From GCA-002793235 sp965267355 (GTDB taxonomy: Bacteria; Bacteroidota; Bacteroidia; Flavobacteriales_E; Vicingaceae), in NCBI GenBank assembly GCA_965267355.1, contig OZ253956.1:124001-188000 (forward strand): a stretch of 64,000 bases of DNA. The letters are read 5' to 3'. This document shows, piece after piece, positions 1 through 8,290 of this stretch. Below the pieces are notes generated by a model. That model saw only the letters and a program-made list of their open reading frames with translations. It ran no database searches and was not told where the DNA came from. Made by a program: the position numbers and the translations under genes. How positions within the stretch are numbered: position 1 is the stretch's first letter; every line of letters begins with the position of its first letter.

Positions 1-597
1 CATAACTATCATTAGCCCAATATAAAGACCAGAAAGAATATCTCTTATTTTTATTTTAGAATCGAAAACTGTTTTAGTTCCTATCTTTATTGGTAACTGT
101 ATTCCTTCAGAGCTTCTTACTTTGAGATAAAATATTTTCGTTTTACCTGTAGGGATATTAATATCAAAAAAGAAATACGGATCTTTATATTTTCTAGAAG
201 AAAAAACAAATTCTTCACCAACCTCATATTTAGTATATTCATTATCTTTTTCATAATAGAACTCTATATAATCAAGTATAGGTAGTGATAATTCAAGCAA
301 CAAATTATCTTTATCACTTAAATTTTTAACAGGAATTTTTATCCAAAAAATAGATTTAGTAATTCCAAGGTTAGCTACATCTCCCTTAACAGATATAAAT
401 TTTTTAGATGAAATTTCATCAAAATTTATAGTTCCTGTTTTATCTTCTAAAATTTGAATTTGAGAACTCACATCTAATAAATTATTTGAATTCTCATATA
501 CTATTATATTATGCTGAGAAAAGCTATGAGAAAAGCTTCCTGTAAGAATAGTAAACAATAGAAAAAAGTATTTTATATTAATAGGATTATTATACAC
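1..597 (-). CDS. 7TM-DISM-type membrane sensor, N-terminal part (C-terminus outside window)
   Basis: The reading frame is open for 199 codons from a GTG at 597 to the left edge, so only the N-terminus is visible. A hydrophobic export segment (about residues 9-22, KYFFLLFTILTG) precedes an extracytoplasmic domain of about 45-175. That domain has hallmarks of 7TMR-DISM extracellular domain 2: an IFWIKIPVKN strand, ELSLPILDYIEFY and the closing FYLKVRSSEGIQLPIKIG. A membrane helix starts at about residue 188 (ILSGLYIGLMIVM), as expected for the 7TM part. Such receptors usually end in a histidine kinase, a GGDEF domain or an HTH domain, which cannot be seen here. The GTG overlaps the stop of the upstream acetyltransferase gene by 8 nt, suggesting translational coupling. 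No ATG lies near the N-terminus, so the GTG start is inferred. Confidence 0.8.
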   Translation of the reverse strand, partial: MYNNPINIKYFFLLFTILTGSFSHSFSQHNIIVYENSNNLLDVSSQIQILEDKTGTINFDEISSKKFISVKGDVANLGITKSIFWIKIPVKNLSDKDNLLLELSLPILDYIEFYYEKDNEYTKYEVGEEFVFSSRKYKDPYFFFDINIPTGKTKIFYLKVRSSEGIQLPIKIGTKTVFDSKIKIRDILSGLYIGLMIVM

Positions 598-1348
598 CCG
601 TAGTTTCTTTTAGTTTTTTTTGATATTTAACTTTTTCTATATATGGATACAAAAGATTATAATGTATTAACACATTCTTACCCGTGTCTATTTCAATTCT
701 TTCCTGTTGTGGTTTTGACCTTAAAACTTTCATAATAGTTTTATCATGGTTTGCGGCATTATTAAGAGTAATTGCATCTAAAATACCTACTGCATGAGCT
801 ATTAATTCATCATTAGGGTATAAAAAGGTGCCATTCTTTCCTAGTGATTTTTCTACTATAAAACCCACATCAGTAAACATTTGCAATGTCACATCACCAC
901 AAATTCCTATCATAGTTCTAATATTAAGTTGGATAGAAGATGCTATTGCAGCTCTAACCATATATACACCTGTTCCAAGCCCTCGTAAACTATTATCAAT
1001 CCATAAACCAGATAATTCTCCTATACCGCCATTTAAAGCATTTTCTTCAACTATTTTATGTATTCTTTGATCCACAGAACCTATAGCATCTTCAACTGGT
1101 AAAGGATGAATACCGTCAGCAATTTGAATTCTAATACCCCCTAACAATTTATTATGATCATCCATTAGTCCTAAGCAATATATACCTGGATTTTGTATCC
1201 AAACTTGATTATTTGAAGTAATGTTGTCAATCCCAAAATCCGTTAACACCTTAATATGCCCTTTAATATAATCATGACAAATCTGGGGCTCATCAATTGC
1301 TCTAAAAGCTACTATCTTAAAACTTCTATTTCTGTTAAGCTCATTCAT
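590..1348 (-). CDS. GNAT-like N-acetyltransferase in E1/nitroreductase operon
   Basis: This 252-residue protein carries a GNAT-type core at about residues 60-165. It contains GELSGLWIDNSLRGLGTG, matching the acetyl-CoA pyrophosphate-binding turn (R/Q-x-x-G-x-G/A) followed by a helix. A later DVGFIVEKSLGKNGTFLYP segment fits the last GNAT strands. The C-terminal 70 residues have no motif I recognise. The substrate is unknown. It is the middle gene of a three-gene minus-strand operon: its start overlaps the end of the E1-nitroreductase fusion by 8 nt and its end overlaps the 7TM-DISM sensor start by 8 nt. This spacing argues for stoichiometric co-expression and a shared pathway. GNAT assignment is fairly secure; the role is inference only. 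Confidence 0.7.
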   Translation of the reverse strand: MNELNRNRSFKIVAFRAIDEPQICHDYIKGHIKVLTDFGIDNITSNNQVWIQNPGIYCLGLMDDHNKLLGGIRIQIADGIHPLPVEDAIGSVDQRIHKIVEENALNGGIGELSGLWIDNSLRGLGTGVYMVRAAIASSIQLNIRTMIGICGDVTLQMFTDVGFIVEKSLGKNGTFLYPNDELIAHAVGILDAITLNNAANHDKTIMKVLRSKPQQERIEIDTGKNVLIHYNLLYPYIEKVKYQKKLKETTGV

Positions 1349-3689
1349 ACATCAATACATCTTTAACTTCTCTCCTTAATGCTTTTACTTTTGGTTTATC
1401 AGCTTTAGCTAGTCTAAAAAAGAAAATGTCTTTTTCAGTTTCATCCATCTTACATACTTCTCTTAGTTCATTATATAATCGAATTAAGCTATCTTTTATT
1501 TCTTCAACATCATCAAAATTATTATCGCCAACTTTAGCAAATAAAAAGGTATTAATAGATATGGGTTGAAAAGCTATATCTTTTTTAGTAGCAGCTAGCC
1601 ATAACTTTTGAATTACCCTTCCTCCTTCAAAATAATTTTCTGAATCAAATTTGGGCATAGTTACCATACCTAATGCTGAAGCACTATCAATAGCTTTTTT
1701 AGATAACTTTCCAAATTCATTCCCAAGTCCCCATTTCTTAATATGTTTAGTAACATTCCAATTCTTAGCAACAATTAAACCTGCCCTCTCAGTTGGTGTT
1801 AAATCTATAGTTTCTATATCTATTCCATCTCTAGTCTCTTCCACCTCTTTTTGAGTCCATCTGATTTCATGAACAAAGTGATTATGACCTACTTTATTAG
1901 TCATAAAAAGTTTATCTACTTCAGCAATAATCTGTTTTAATTTTTCTATAGTCTTTACATCTTTAAACAATCTTAACTTAGCTCCTTTAATGGGATTTAT
2001 TATATCATAGAAATACCGTTCATCATTTTCATTTAAAGAAGTTCTAATACTAAGGTTTCGGTTAGTCAATCTATCAGGAATATCTTTGATTAAGTCATCA
2101 TTAATATGAGGTTCTGTATAATCATTACTTTTATTGTAAAACTTGAATGTAGCAACTAAATCGTTATCCAAACCAAGAGGAAATTTGTTAATCTCTACTT
2201 CGTATTTTAGTTGATGTGCTTTTAAAACTAAATTTTCTGTTGCAGCTCCTAAGCTTAGCATTGATGCAGTATTTTTATAATTGAGAATAGAAACAGATCT
2301 ATTAAGATCATTAAACAACATCAACATCTTATTTTTATATAGCCATTTCCAAGGCTGAACATTCCCTCCAGAAGGAGCCATTGTAGCATATCTTACTAAT
2401 TCTTCAATTTCTGAATTTTCAAGGGAACAAATATTATTCTCAGATTTTGAGAATAACTTTGAATTTGCTTCTTCTAAAACATTCTGATAATCTTCTATAC
2501 TTGTTTTAGGAATGTGGTTTACTTCTTCATTTTTAACACTACTAGCCGAAATATAATCTGTAACATCATCATTTATTTCTTGTTCTGTATCCACAAAATA
2601 CCTACCAGATTTAGTGAATTTATTTAGTAAAATCCTTCTACAAACATCAGTACATATTCCTCCACCAAAAATCACTCCCGATGCTAATTGGGGCCATGTT
2701 GTAATAGATTCTTCAATCTCCAACATAGATGCTTTCAATCTCTCTGAAGAAGTTTCTACCCCAAGCATTGGTAATAAATAAGGCACTTTTTCTTCATTTG
2801 TTTTCGCTTTTTTTGCTGCTTCCAAATCTAAATGGTCTACTAAACCATGTAAAATTGGCAAATCAGCATCTAAATCAAATCGCTCAATATCAGTTGTACC
2901 CCTATCACTAGAATTCATTACCACAGGTATTCCGTATTCTTTTGCTTTTTGTCTTATAAAAATTTTTGTATACAATCCATCACATACTTCAATACATATA
3001 TCTAAGTTTCCATTTTTGGTAAAGAAATCATCTACATTGCTTTCTGTTAATCCTTCATGCAAGCATGTAACTTTTAAAAATGGATCAAACTCAGCTATTT
3101 CTCTAGCTGCAACAACTGTTTTCTTAATATTAAAGTTGTGAACTCCTGTTTGAATTCTATTAAGGTTAGATAATTCAATTAAATCAAAATCAGCCAACAC
3201 TAACTCTCCACATATACGTTCCATTGCTATTGTTGTTGCAATTGCTTTACCAACTGAAAGGCCTATTATTCCTATTTTCTTGACAGCTAAAATCGCTTCT
3301 TCTTCAGGTGTAATTTTATAATGGTTTCGATTAGTTCTTACTTCTATAAATTCTCTTTCACCAAGTAAATGAACCACTTTATTTAACCAAGGATAGTAAA
3401 CCCAAACACCATATTCGTCTTTAGACTTTCCTTCCAAATGATCACTAATCATATCATCTATCTGTTCTGATGATAATTTCTTAGACGGATTTCTAAGTTT
3501 AATTAGTTCTTTTAATTGTGAGTCAATTTCATCAATTATTTGAATTCCCGGTATCGAATTTTTAAGCGCTTCAAAATATTTTTTATCAGTTAATTTAGAA
3601 AAATCACAAATAATAGGAGTATAAGTTAAATTATTAAATCGTTTGCTGTCAAGGTCTAATAGATTTTGTTTTTCAAAATTCTCCATCAT
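1341..3689 (-). CDS. E1-like (ThiF/MoeB) adenylyltransferase fused to nitroreductase, Rv1355c/MoeY-like
   Basis: This 782-residue fusion has an N-terminal extension of about 130 residues, then a ThiF/MoeB/E1-type Rossmann domain. The nucleotide loop IGIIGLSVG lies near residues 139-147, and DFDLIELSNLNR near 167-178 is the conserved ATP/Mg-binding block of E1-like enzymes. A C-terminal nitroreductase-like FMN domain begins near residue 425 with ATMAPSGGNVQPWKW, the typical FMN-contact motif. I see no CxxC zinc pairs in the E1 part. The architecture resembles the mycobacterial Rv1355c (MoeY) family, whose chemistry is to my knowledge uncharacterised. E1-like domains adenylate a C-terminal carboxylate, and nitroreductase folds do FMN redox chemistry, so activation plus redox modification of a peptide or small molecule is a reasonable inference. 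It is the first gene of the operon with the acetyltransferase and sensor. Confidence 0.82.
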   Translation of the reverse strand: MMENFEKQNLLDLDSKRFNNLTYTPIICDFSKLTDKKYFEALKNSIPGIQIIDEIDSQLKELIKLRNPSKKLSSEQIDDMISDHLEGKSKDEYGVWVYYPWLNKVVHLLGEREFIEVRTNRNHYKITPEEEAILAVKKIGIIGLSVGKAIATTIAMERICGELVLADFDLIELSNLNRIQTGVHNFNIKKTVVAAREIAEFDPFLKVTCLHEGLTESNVDDFFTKNGNLDICIEVCDGLYTKIFIRQKAKEYGIPVVMNSSDRGTTDIERFDLDADLPILHGLVDHLDLEAAKKAKTNEEKVPYLLPMLGVETSSERLKASMLEIEESITTWPQLASGVIFGGGICTDVCRRILLNKFTKSGRYFVDTEQEINDDVTDYISASSVKNEEVNHIPKTSIEDYQNVLEEANSKLFSKSENNICSLENSEIEELVRYATMAPSGGNVQPWKWLYKNKMLMLFNDLNRSVSILNYKNTASMLSLGAATENLVLKAHQLKYEVEINKFPLGLDNDLVATFKFYNKSNDYTEPHINDDLIKDIPDRLTNRNLSIRTSLNENDERYFYDIINPIKGAKLRLFKDVKTIEKLKQIIAEVDKLFMTNKVGHNHFVHEIRWTQKEVEETRDGIDIETIDLTPTERAGLIVAKNWNVTKHIKKWGLGNEFGKLSKKAIDSASALGMVTMPKFDSENYFEGGRVIQKLWLAATKKDIAFQPISINTFLFAKVGDNNFDDVEEIKDSLIRLYNELREVCKMDETEKDIFFFRLAKADKPKVKALRREVKDVLMYE

Positions 3690-3741
3690 TAAAATTTAAA
3701 CTTCTATCTTGGTTTAATAATAATAAATTTCGCAATACGAT

Positions 3742-3763
3742 AACTACGTATTTATACGTAGTT
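3742..3763. promoter_or_regulatory. Perfect 22-bp inverted repeat between divergent genes
   Basis: Two perfect 9-bp arms, AACTACGTA and TACGTAGTT, are separated by TTTA. They sit in the 141-bp gap between the E1-nitroreductase gene (minus, start at 3689) and the response regulator gene (plus, start at 3831). There is no T-tract, and both genes read away from it, so a terminator is unlikely. A dimeric regulator site is more likely. The binding protein is unknown. Confidence 0.55.
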
Positions 3764-3830
3764 TTAATTTTAATAAAATACGGACATTTTTTTACTCCAT
3801 TATAACTATAATTGAATAATTAATTTAGGA

Positions 3831-4310
3831 ATGATAAACTCGACAGAAAAAATAGTAAATGTACTTTACGTAGATGATGAAGTAAGTAATCTGCATGCAT
3901 TTAAAGCTTCTTTTAGAAGACACTTTAATGTATTTATTGCTGAGTCTGCTAAAGATGGTTTTGATATTTTAAACAACAACCAAATACACATTGTACTTAC
4001 AGATCAGCGTATGCCAGAAATTACTGGAGTTGAATTTTTAAAATCGATTATAGAACAATACCCTAAACCCATAAGAATATTGGTAACTGGATATACCGAT
4101 ATAGAAGTAATAAAAGAAGCCGTTAATTCTGGCAATATATACAAGTACATTGATAAGCCTTGGAATAATGATTACCTTAAAATAATTATTGATAAAGCAT
4201 ATGAGGTATATCGATTGCGAGAAGAAAATGAACAACTAACCAAAGATTTAAAAAGGGTGAATAGTCAATTAGAGTTTATGTTACGTGAAAAACTAAATTC
4301 TGGCTCATAA
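3831..4310 (+). CDS. Stand-alone response regulator (REC domain only)
   Basis: This 159-residue protein is a single receiver domain (about residues 9-125). Acidic pair DDE follows LYV near residue 15, the phosphoacceptor is D58 (VLTDQRMP), the switch Thr is in ILVTGYTD, and the conserved Lys is in YIDKPW. The DQRMP and KPW variants are those of HupR/RpfG-like receivers. A short charged coiled-coil tail of about 30 residues follows, and there is no DNA-binding or enzymatic output domain. It probably works as a phosphotransfer intermediate or controls a partner by contact. It lies 61 bp upstream of the TPR membrane protein on the same strand and is divergent from the 7TM-DISM operon, so either could be its partner. 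Confidence 0.85.
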   Translation: MINSTEKIVNVLYVDDEVSNLHAFKASFRRHFNVFIAESAKDGFDILNNNQIHIVLTDQRMPEITGVEFLKSIIEQYPKPIRILVTGYTDIEVIKEAVNSGNIYKYIDKPWNNDYLKIIIDKAYEVYRLREENEQLTKDLKRVNSQLEFMLREKLNSGS

Positions 4311-4371
4311 TTTTTAATGAACTATTTCATTAAACCCAAAATAGTTTAGGTGTTTTACTACCTTTACGAGC

Positions 4372-5952
4372 ATGAGAATTATCCCATTTTTTATTTTTCT
4401 GCTCTATCCTATTTTATTTTTTGGGAAAGAATATGCTCACAAAGAATATTATTTAGTAGATAGCTTAGTATTAGAAGAATTAAACAATAATGACAAAATA
4501 ATAATCGACAGTTGTTTAAAGGTATTTCATTCTGTAAAACATGATACCAACAAACTAAAAGCAATAGAATTTTTAGCAGAAAACTGCAGTGAAGTAATTT
4601 GGCCAAAATACAATAATTGGGTTTATAGATTTACTCAGGAAAAACTAAAAACAGAAAAAGACATTGTTGTAATTAATACATTGAAAATTAGTTTGGCAGG
4701 AGCCTTGAATAACATTGGCTTTGTTCATATGAATAAAGGTAATTTAACAACCGCCTTATCTTACTATAAAAAATGTCTCCAACTGCTTTCAGAGTCTAAA
4801 AATGAGAAAATGATGGCCTACACTTTTCAAAACATTGGGGTTGTGTACAAAACTCAGGGGGATATACCTAAAGCTCTTAAATTCTATCATAAAAGCTTAA
4901 AAATAAAAGAAATGTTAGGCAATGAGCATGGGGCAGGAAACAGCCTAAATAGTATTGCCGAAATATATCATGACCAAGGCGATTATGATAACGCACGTAA
5001 ATATTACAATAGAAGTTTAAAGCTTAGAAAAAAAATAGGAGACCAGTTAGGAACTGCTTTCAGTTATAGCAATATTGGCCATTTACTGTATGATGAAGGA
5101 AAATATGATGAAGCCATGAAATATTTCCATAAAGGACTGAAAATAGATCAGAAAATAGATTATAAAACAGGCGAAGCAACCAATCTAAACAACATTGCTA
5201 TGACTTTTTATGCCATGGGTAATATGGAAAAAACTATTGCCTATCTGAATAAAAGTGGAGAAATCAGAATGCAAATAGGTGATAAAGAAGGAATGGCTTT
5301 AAACTTTAATAACATGGGTGCCATAGAACTAAAATCAGGTGATTATACCAACGCAGAAAAGCATTTAAAAAGAGGTTTAAAATTGGCTAAAGAAGTTGGT
5401 TCTCCCAGCTATATTTCAACCAACACAAATTATCTCAGCAAACTTTATGAAAAAACCAACCAACATAAAAAAGCATTAAGTTACTATAAACTTCACATCA
5501 AAATGCGAGATAGCATTAAAAATGAAGAGACTCAAAAAGCAGCTATACGCCAACAAACACAATATGAATTTGAAAAAGAACAAATCAGAAAAGAAAATGA
5601 AGCTAAAGAAAAAGTTAGAGTTGAAGCTGAACAATTAAAAAGAAGAAATAACTTAGAATATTCCCTTATCTTTTTAGGTATTCTTCTTCTTTTTGGTATT
5701 ATATTGATGCTTGGTTTTATCAAGGTTTCGCCTAATGTTGCCGAAGGTTTAATTTTCTTCTCATTCTTAATTCTTTTTGAATTTGTACTTGTATTTGTAG
5801 AACCTTACTTAAATGAATATACAGATGGAGAACCCATTTATACTTTATTAGCTAATGCTGCTATTGCATTATTGATTTTTCCTTTACATGATATATTAGA
5901 AACTAAACTAAAAAATAGAATAGTAAAAAACCCGAAAGCCCCTAAAGGTTAA
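4372..5952 (+). CDS. TPR-repeat membrane protein with coiled coil and C-terminal helices
   Basis: This 526-residue protein has an N-terminal signal (RIIPFFIFLLYPILFFG) and about seven tetratricopeptide repeats between residues 105 and 375. The repeats carry recurring A-x-x-Y-x-x-x-L-K motifs such as KALKFYHKSLKIK and NARKYYNRSLKLR. A charged coiled coil follows at about 385-425. Three hydrophobic segments (about 428-448, 453-475, 488-510) end in a short basic tail. Many bacteroidete proteins with this front end finish in a histidine kinase or LuxR domain; this one does not. It probably senses or scaffolds at the inner membrane. It follows the orphan response regulator closely. Function is otherwise unknown. 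Confidence 0.8.
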   Translation: MRIIPFFIFLLYPILFFGKEYAHKEYYLVDSLVLEELNNNDKIIIDSCLKVFHSVKHDTNKLKAIEFLAENCSEVIWPKYNNWVYRFTQEKLKTEKDIVVINTLKISLAGALNNIGFVHMNKGNLTTALSYYKKCLQLLSESKNEKMMAYTFQNIGVVYKTQGDIPKALKFYHKSLKIKEMLGNEHGAGNSLNSIAEIYHDQGDYDNARKYYNRSLKLRKKIGDQLGTAFSYSNIGHLLYDEGKYDEAMKYFHKGLKIDQKIDYKTGEATNLNNIAMTFYAMGNMEKTIAYLNKSGEIRMQIGDKEGMALNFNNMGAIELKSGDYTNAEKHLKRGLKLAKEVGSPSYISTNTNYLSKLYEKTNQHKKALSYYKLHIKMRDSIKNEETQKAAIRQQTQYEFEKEQIRKENEAKEKVRVEAEQLKRRNNLEYSLIFLGILLLFGIILMLGFIKVSPNVAEGLIFFSFLILFEFVLVFVEPYLNEYTDGEPIYTLLANAAIALLIFPLHDILETKLKNRIVKNPKAPKG

Positions 5953-6018
5953 TCTAGAATCTTAAATATAATTTCAATAATTCATTCATCAAACCAGCCT
6001 TATCCTTAAATTTAAAAA

Positions 6019-6558
6019 ATGATTTACAAGAAATTAGAACTAGAACATGCTCAAGAAGTTGTACATCTATTTTACAATACATTCAAAGCTTCTGAAAACG
6101 AACAAGAAGCTATAATTGTCAGTGGGCTTGTGAAGAAATACCTACAGAACTTCCCAAGAAAAGATCTGAAAGGTTATATTGCTATTGATAAAGGTAAAAT
6201 TGTTGGTTGTGTTTTCTTTTCGCAATTATTTTTCCTCAGAAGCTATAAGACCGTATTTATTCTATCTCCCATGGCTGTCAAAACTGAATATCACGGTAGA
6301 GGAATTGGTCAGGCATTAATCAATTATGCTCATAAACAACTTATAAAAGAAAATGTAAACCTTACAATAACTTATGGAGACATTAATTTTTATTCTAAAG
6401 TGGGATATGAGCAAATAACTGAATCGAAAATAGCTGCCCCTATGCCCCTTACATATCCAGAAGGATGGTTGGGATGCTCTTTAGATGCAAAAACTGTTTT
6501 GGAGTTAGAAGGATCTTCCAGTTGTATCCCTGAATTAAATGATAAAAACCTTTGGTAA
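6019..6558 (+). CDS. GNAT family N-acetyltransferase
   Basis: This 179-residue single-domain GNAT protein has the acetyl-CoA-binding motif near residue 92 (YHGRGIGQALINYAHK), preceded by an IVGCVFFS strand. The late FYSKVGYEQI motif (about 130) is typical of COG3153-like small-molecule or peptide acetyltransferases. The substrate cannot be predicted. It lies just outside the tRNA-Leu remnant at 6644 and is followed by a strong terminator, so it appears to be a single transcription unit. Confidence 0.85.
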   Translation: MIYKKLELEHAQEVVHLFYNTFKASENEQEAIIVSGLVKKYLQNFPRKDLKGYIAIDKGKIVGCVFFSQLFFLRSYKTVFILSPMAVKTEYHGRGIGQALINYAHKQLIKENVNLTITYGDINFYSKVGYEQITESKIAAPMPLTYPEGWLGCSLDAKTVLELEGSSSCIPELNDKNLW

Positions 6559-6602
6559 GTCGACCTTGCTGATCGAATCGTTTTCGAAAAAGTCGAGCAA
6601 AA

Positions 6603-6633
6603 AAACCCCTATATCATAATGATACAGGGGTTT
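6603..6633. terminator. Rho-independent terminator
   Basis: Arms AAACCCCT and AGGGGTTT pair across 15 nt, and the inner TATCAT and ATGATA can pair further. The stem is A-rich on the left and T-rich on the right, so it can act in both directions. It follows the acetyltransferase gene at 6558. On the minus strand it also follows the tRNA-Leu remnant, as a tRNA terminator would. Confidence 0.8.
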
Positions 6634-6643
6634 CTTTTCAAAT

Positions 6644-6695
6644 GTACTCGAGGCGGAACTTGAACCCACACGGGCTAATATCCACAAGGTTTTAA
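6644..6695 (-). repeat. Decayed 3' fragment of tRNA-Leu (att-like direct repeat, left copy)
   Basis: This 52-nt stretch matches 11429-11480, the anticodon loop through 3' end of the intact tRNA-Leu, at 47 of 52 positions and in the same orientation. It begins at the anticodon loop (TTAAAA on the minus strand) and has no 5' half. Changes in the T arm break pairing, so it is not a functional tRNA. Its position, with the intact tRNA at the other end of the block, is what remains when an element integrates at the tRNA 3' end and displaces the old end. Local duplication is the alternative. Confidence 0.75.
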
Positions 6696-6709
6696 TGGGT
6701 GATTAATAC

Positions 6710-8203
6710 TTACACTTTTAGACATTTCGCTACATTTCCACAAATTGTTTTCTTAAACCTGCTAATCAATTCATAAATTTCTTCTTCATTGTGCGCAGCA
6801 AAACCAATTCTAATACAGTTGTGCCCGAACTGCGAAGTGTCGTAACGCTGCCAATCGCCAATTGATAATCCATGCTTAAGCGCATTTGTGGCTATCTCTT
6901 TCCATGAGTAGTTGGGGTTAAGTTTAATCCAAACTGCCATACCTCCCTTCGGAATTTCAAACTCAAACACATTGCCCAATTCTTCCGTTAGTAGCTTACA
7001 AAATAAGTCTCTACGATTTTTATAAATCTTCATCACCTTACGGATGTGTCGATCTAAATCGCCTGACTTAATAAAATCGGCAAAAGTGAGTTCTAACAAA
7101 GCATCCCCTTGCCTATCCACAAAGCCTCTTAGCTTTGATGTTTCATCTACAAACTCTTTAGAAGCAATTAAATACCCCACTCTAAAAACAGGCGCTACCG
7201 TTTTACAAACGGAACCAATGTAAATTACGTTCCCGTTGGTATCATGACTCGCTAAGGGTAAAATTGGTGCATGGTTGTAATTAAAATCGTAATCGTAATC
7301 ATCTTCTATGATGGCAAAATTGTGCTTCCTTGAAAGGTTTAACAAGTGTATTCTTCTTTCTGCAGAAAGCGTTACCGTTGTTGGATGATGGTGGTGAGAA
7401 GTAACATATACTGCCTTTAGTTGCCTCTGCTTGCAAAGAGCTTCTATCTCATCAGTTACCAATCCATCTTCATCTACATTAACCCTTTTAAGCTTGGCTT
7501 GTTGGTGTAAAAAGGTTAAATCTGCCGATTGGTAGTTGGTGTTACCTACCACTATTATATCATCTTTTTGTAAGAGTAGTTGAGCACATAACCAAATACC
7601 CATCTGACTCCCTCTTGTAATTAATACGTTATCACGAGTTATGTTAAGTCCTCTAGTTTCATTCAAGTAATTTACCAAAACTTCACGCAAAGTGTCGTTT
7701 CCATAGGTTGAACCATACGACATGTGTTGATGCACCGTCTTTTTAGCTGCAATTCTTCTATAGGTTCTGGCTAAATCGTTAATGGGTGCTAACCTGCTAT
7801 CAGATATTCCATCATCTAAATACATTACATTTTCTTCTTGTTGAGATGGTTTTTGGGGTAAATCGTGATTTTTGTAAAAAGAAAATCCAGTCTGCTCTTT
7901 TAACCCAGTTGCTACATTATCGTTTAGCTTTTGTTGTTGCAGTTCGGGTAAATTACGGTGTACAAAAGTTCCCTTTTTAGGGATACTCTCTATCCAACCT
8001 TGTAACAACAAATCATCATAACAAGCAACAATGGTTTTTCTGTGTACCGATAGTTGTTCTGCTAAAGCCCTACTCCCTGGTAACTTAGCATTAGGTGCTA
8101 AGGTTTGCGATTTAATTAATTGTATAATTTGATTAGACAGCTGTATATACAAGGGCTGACTGCTTGTTCTATCGAATTGAATAGTAGTTTTAAATGGAAA
8201 CAT
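6710..8203 (-). CDS. MocR-type transcriptional regulator (GntR wHTH + aminotransferase-like domain), possibly PdxR-like
   Basis: This 497-residue protein has an N-terminal winged helix of the GntR family (about residues 13-80: PLYIQLSNQIIQLI, LPGSRALAEQLSVHRKTI, GWIESIPKKGTFV). A linker leads to a fold-type I PLP-dependent aminotransferase-like domain from about residue 125. PLP-site features are visible: IIEDDYDYDF near residue 300 and the Schiff-base lysine context GSVCKTVAP near 334. MocR proteins use PLP or an amine as effector and usually regulate an adjacent divergent operon and themselves. Here the divergent neighbours include a PNPOx-like FMN protein, which would suit a vitamin B6-linked (PdxR-like) regulator; this is inference. 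Its 3' end sits beside the tRNA-Leu remnant. Confidence 0.88.
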   Translation of the reverse strand: MFPFKTTIQFDRTSSQPLYIQLSNQIIQLIKSQTLAPNAKLPGSRALAEQLSVHRKTIVACYDDLLLQGWIESIPKKGTFVHRNLPELQQQKLNDNVATGLKEQTGFSFYKNHDLPQKPSQQEENVMYLDDGISDSRLAPINDLARTYRRIAAKKTVHQHMSYGSTYGNDTLREVLVNYLNETRGLNITRDNVLITRGSQMGIWLCAQLLLQKDDIIVVGNTNYQSADLTFLHQQAKLKRVNVDEDGLVTDEIEALCKQRQLKAVYVTSHHHHPTTVTLSAERRIHLLNLSRKHNFAIIEDDYDYDFNYNHAPILPLASHDTNGNVIYIGSVCKTVAPVFRVGYLIASKEFVDETSKLRGFVDRQGDALLELTFADFIKSGDLDRHIRKVMKIYKNRRDLFCKLLTEELGNVFEFEIPKGGMAVWIKLNPNYSWKEIATNALKHGLSIGDWQRYDTSQFGHNCIRIGFAAHNEEEIYELISRFKKTICGNVAKCLKV

Positions 8204-8234
8204 CTGGACTACTAATTATATTAATTCTGGACGA
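8204..8234. promoter_or_regulatory. Direct repeat CTGGACTA/CTGGACGA, candidate MocR operator
   Basis: Two direct repeats, CTGGACTA (8204-8211) and CTGGACGA (8227-8234), have starts 23 bp apart, about two helical turns. They lie between the divergent mocR-type gene and the DUF1272 gene, and the first abuts the regulator's start codon. MocR regulators commonly bind direct repeats, and the core resembles the TGGWCTA core I recall for PdxR sites. A TAAATTTG element at 8257-8264 could be the -7 box for the rightward operon. Confidence 0.45.
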
Positions 8235-8290
8235 TTATAACCATCCACAAATGTAATAAATTTGACTAGAATTCATAAAATTAAGATGTT

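Noticed and set aside
6644..6695. A second functional tRNA gene
   Set aside because: Only the 3' part is present and the T arm has lost pairing, so it can only be a remnant.
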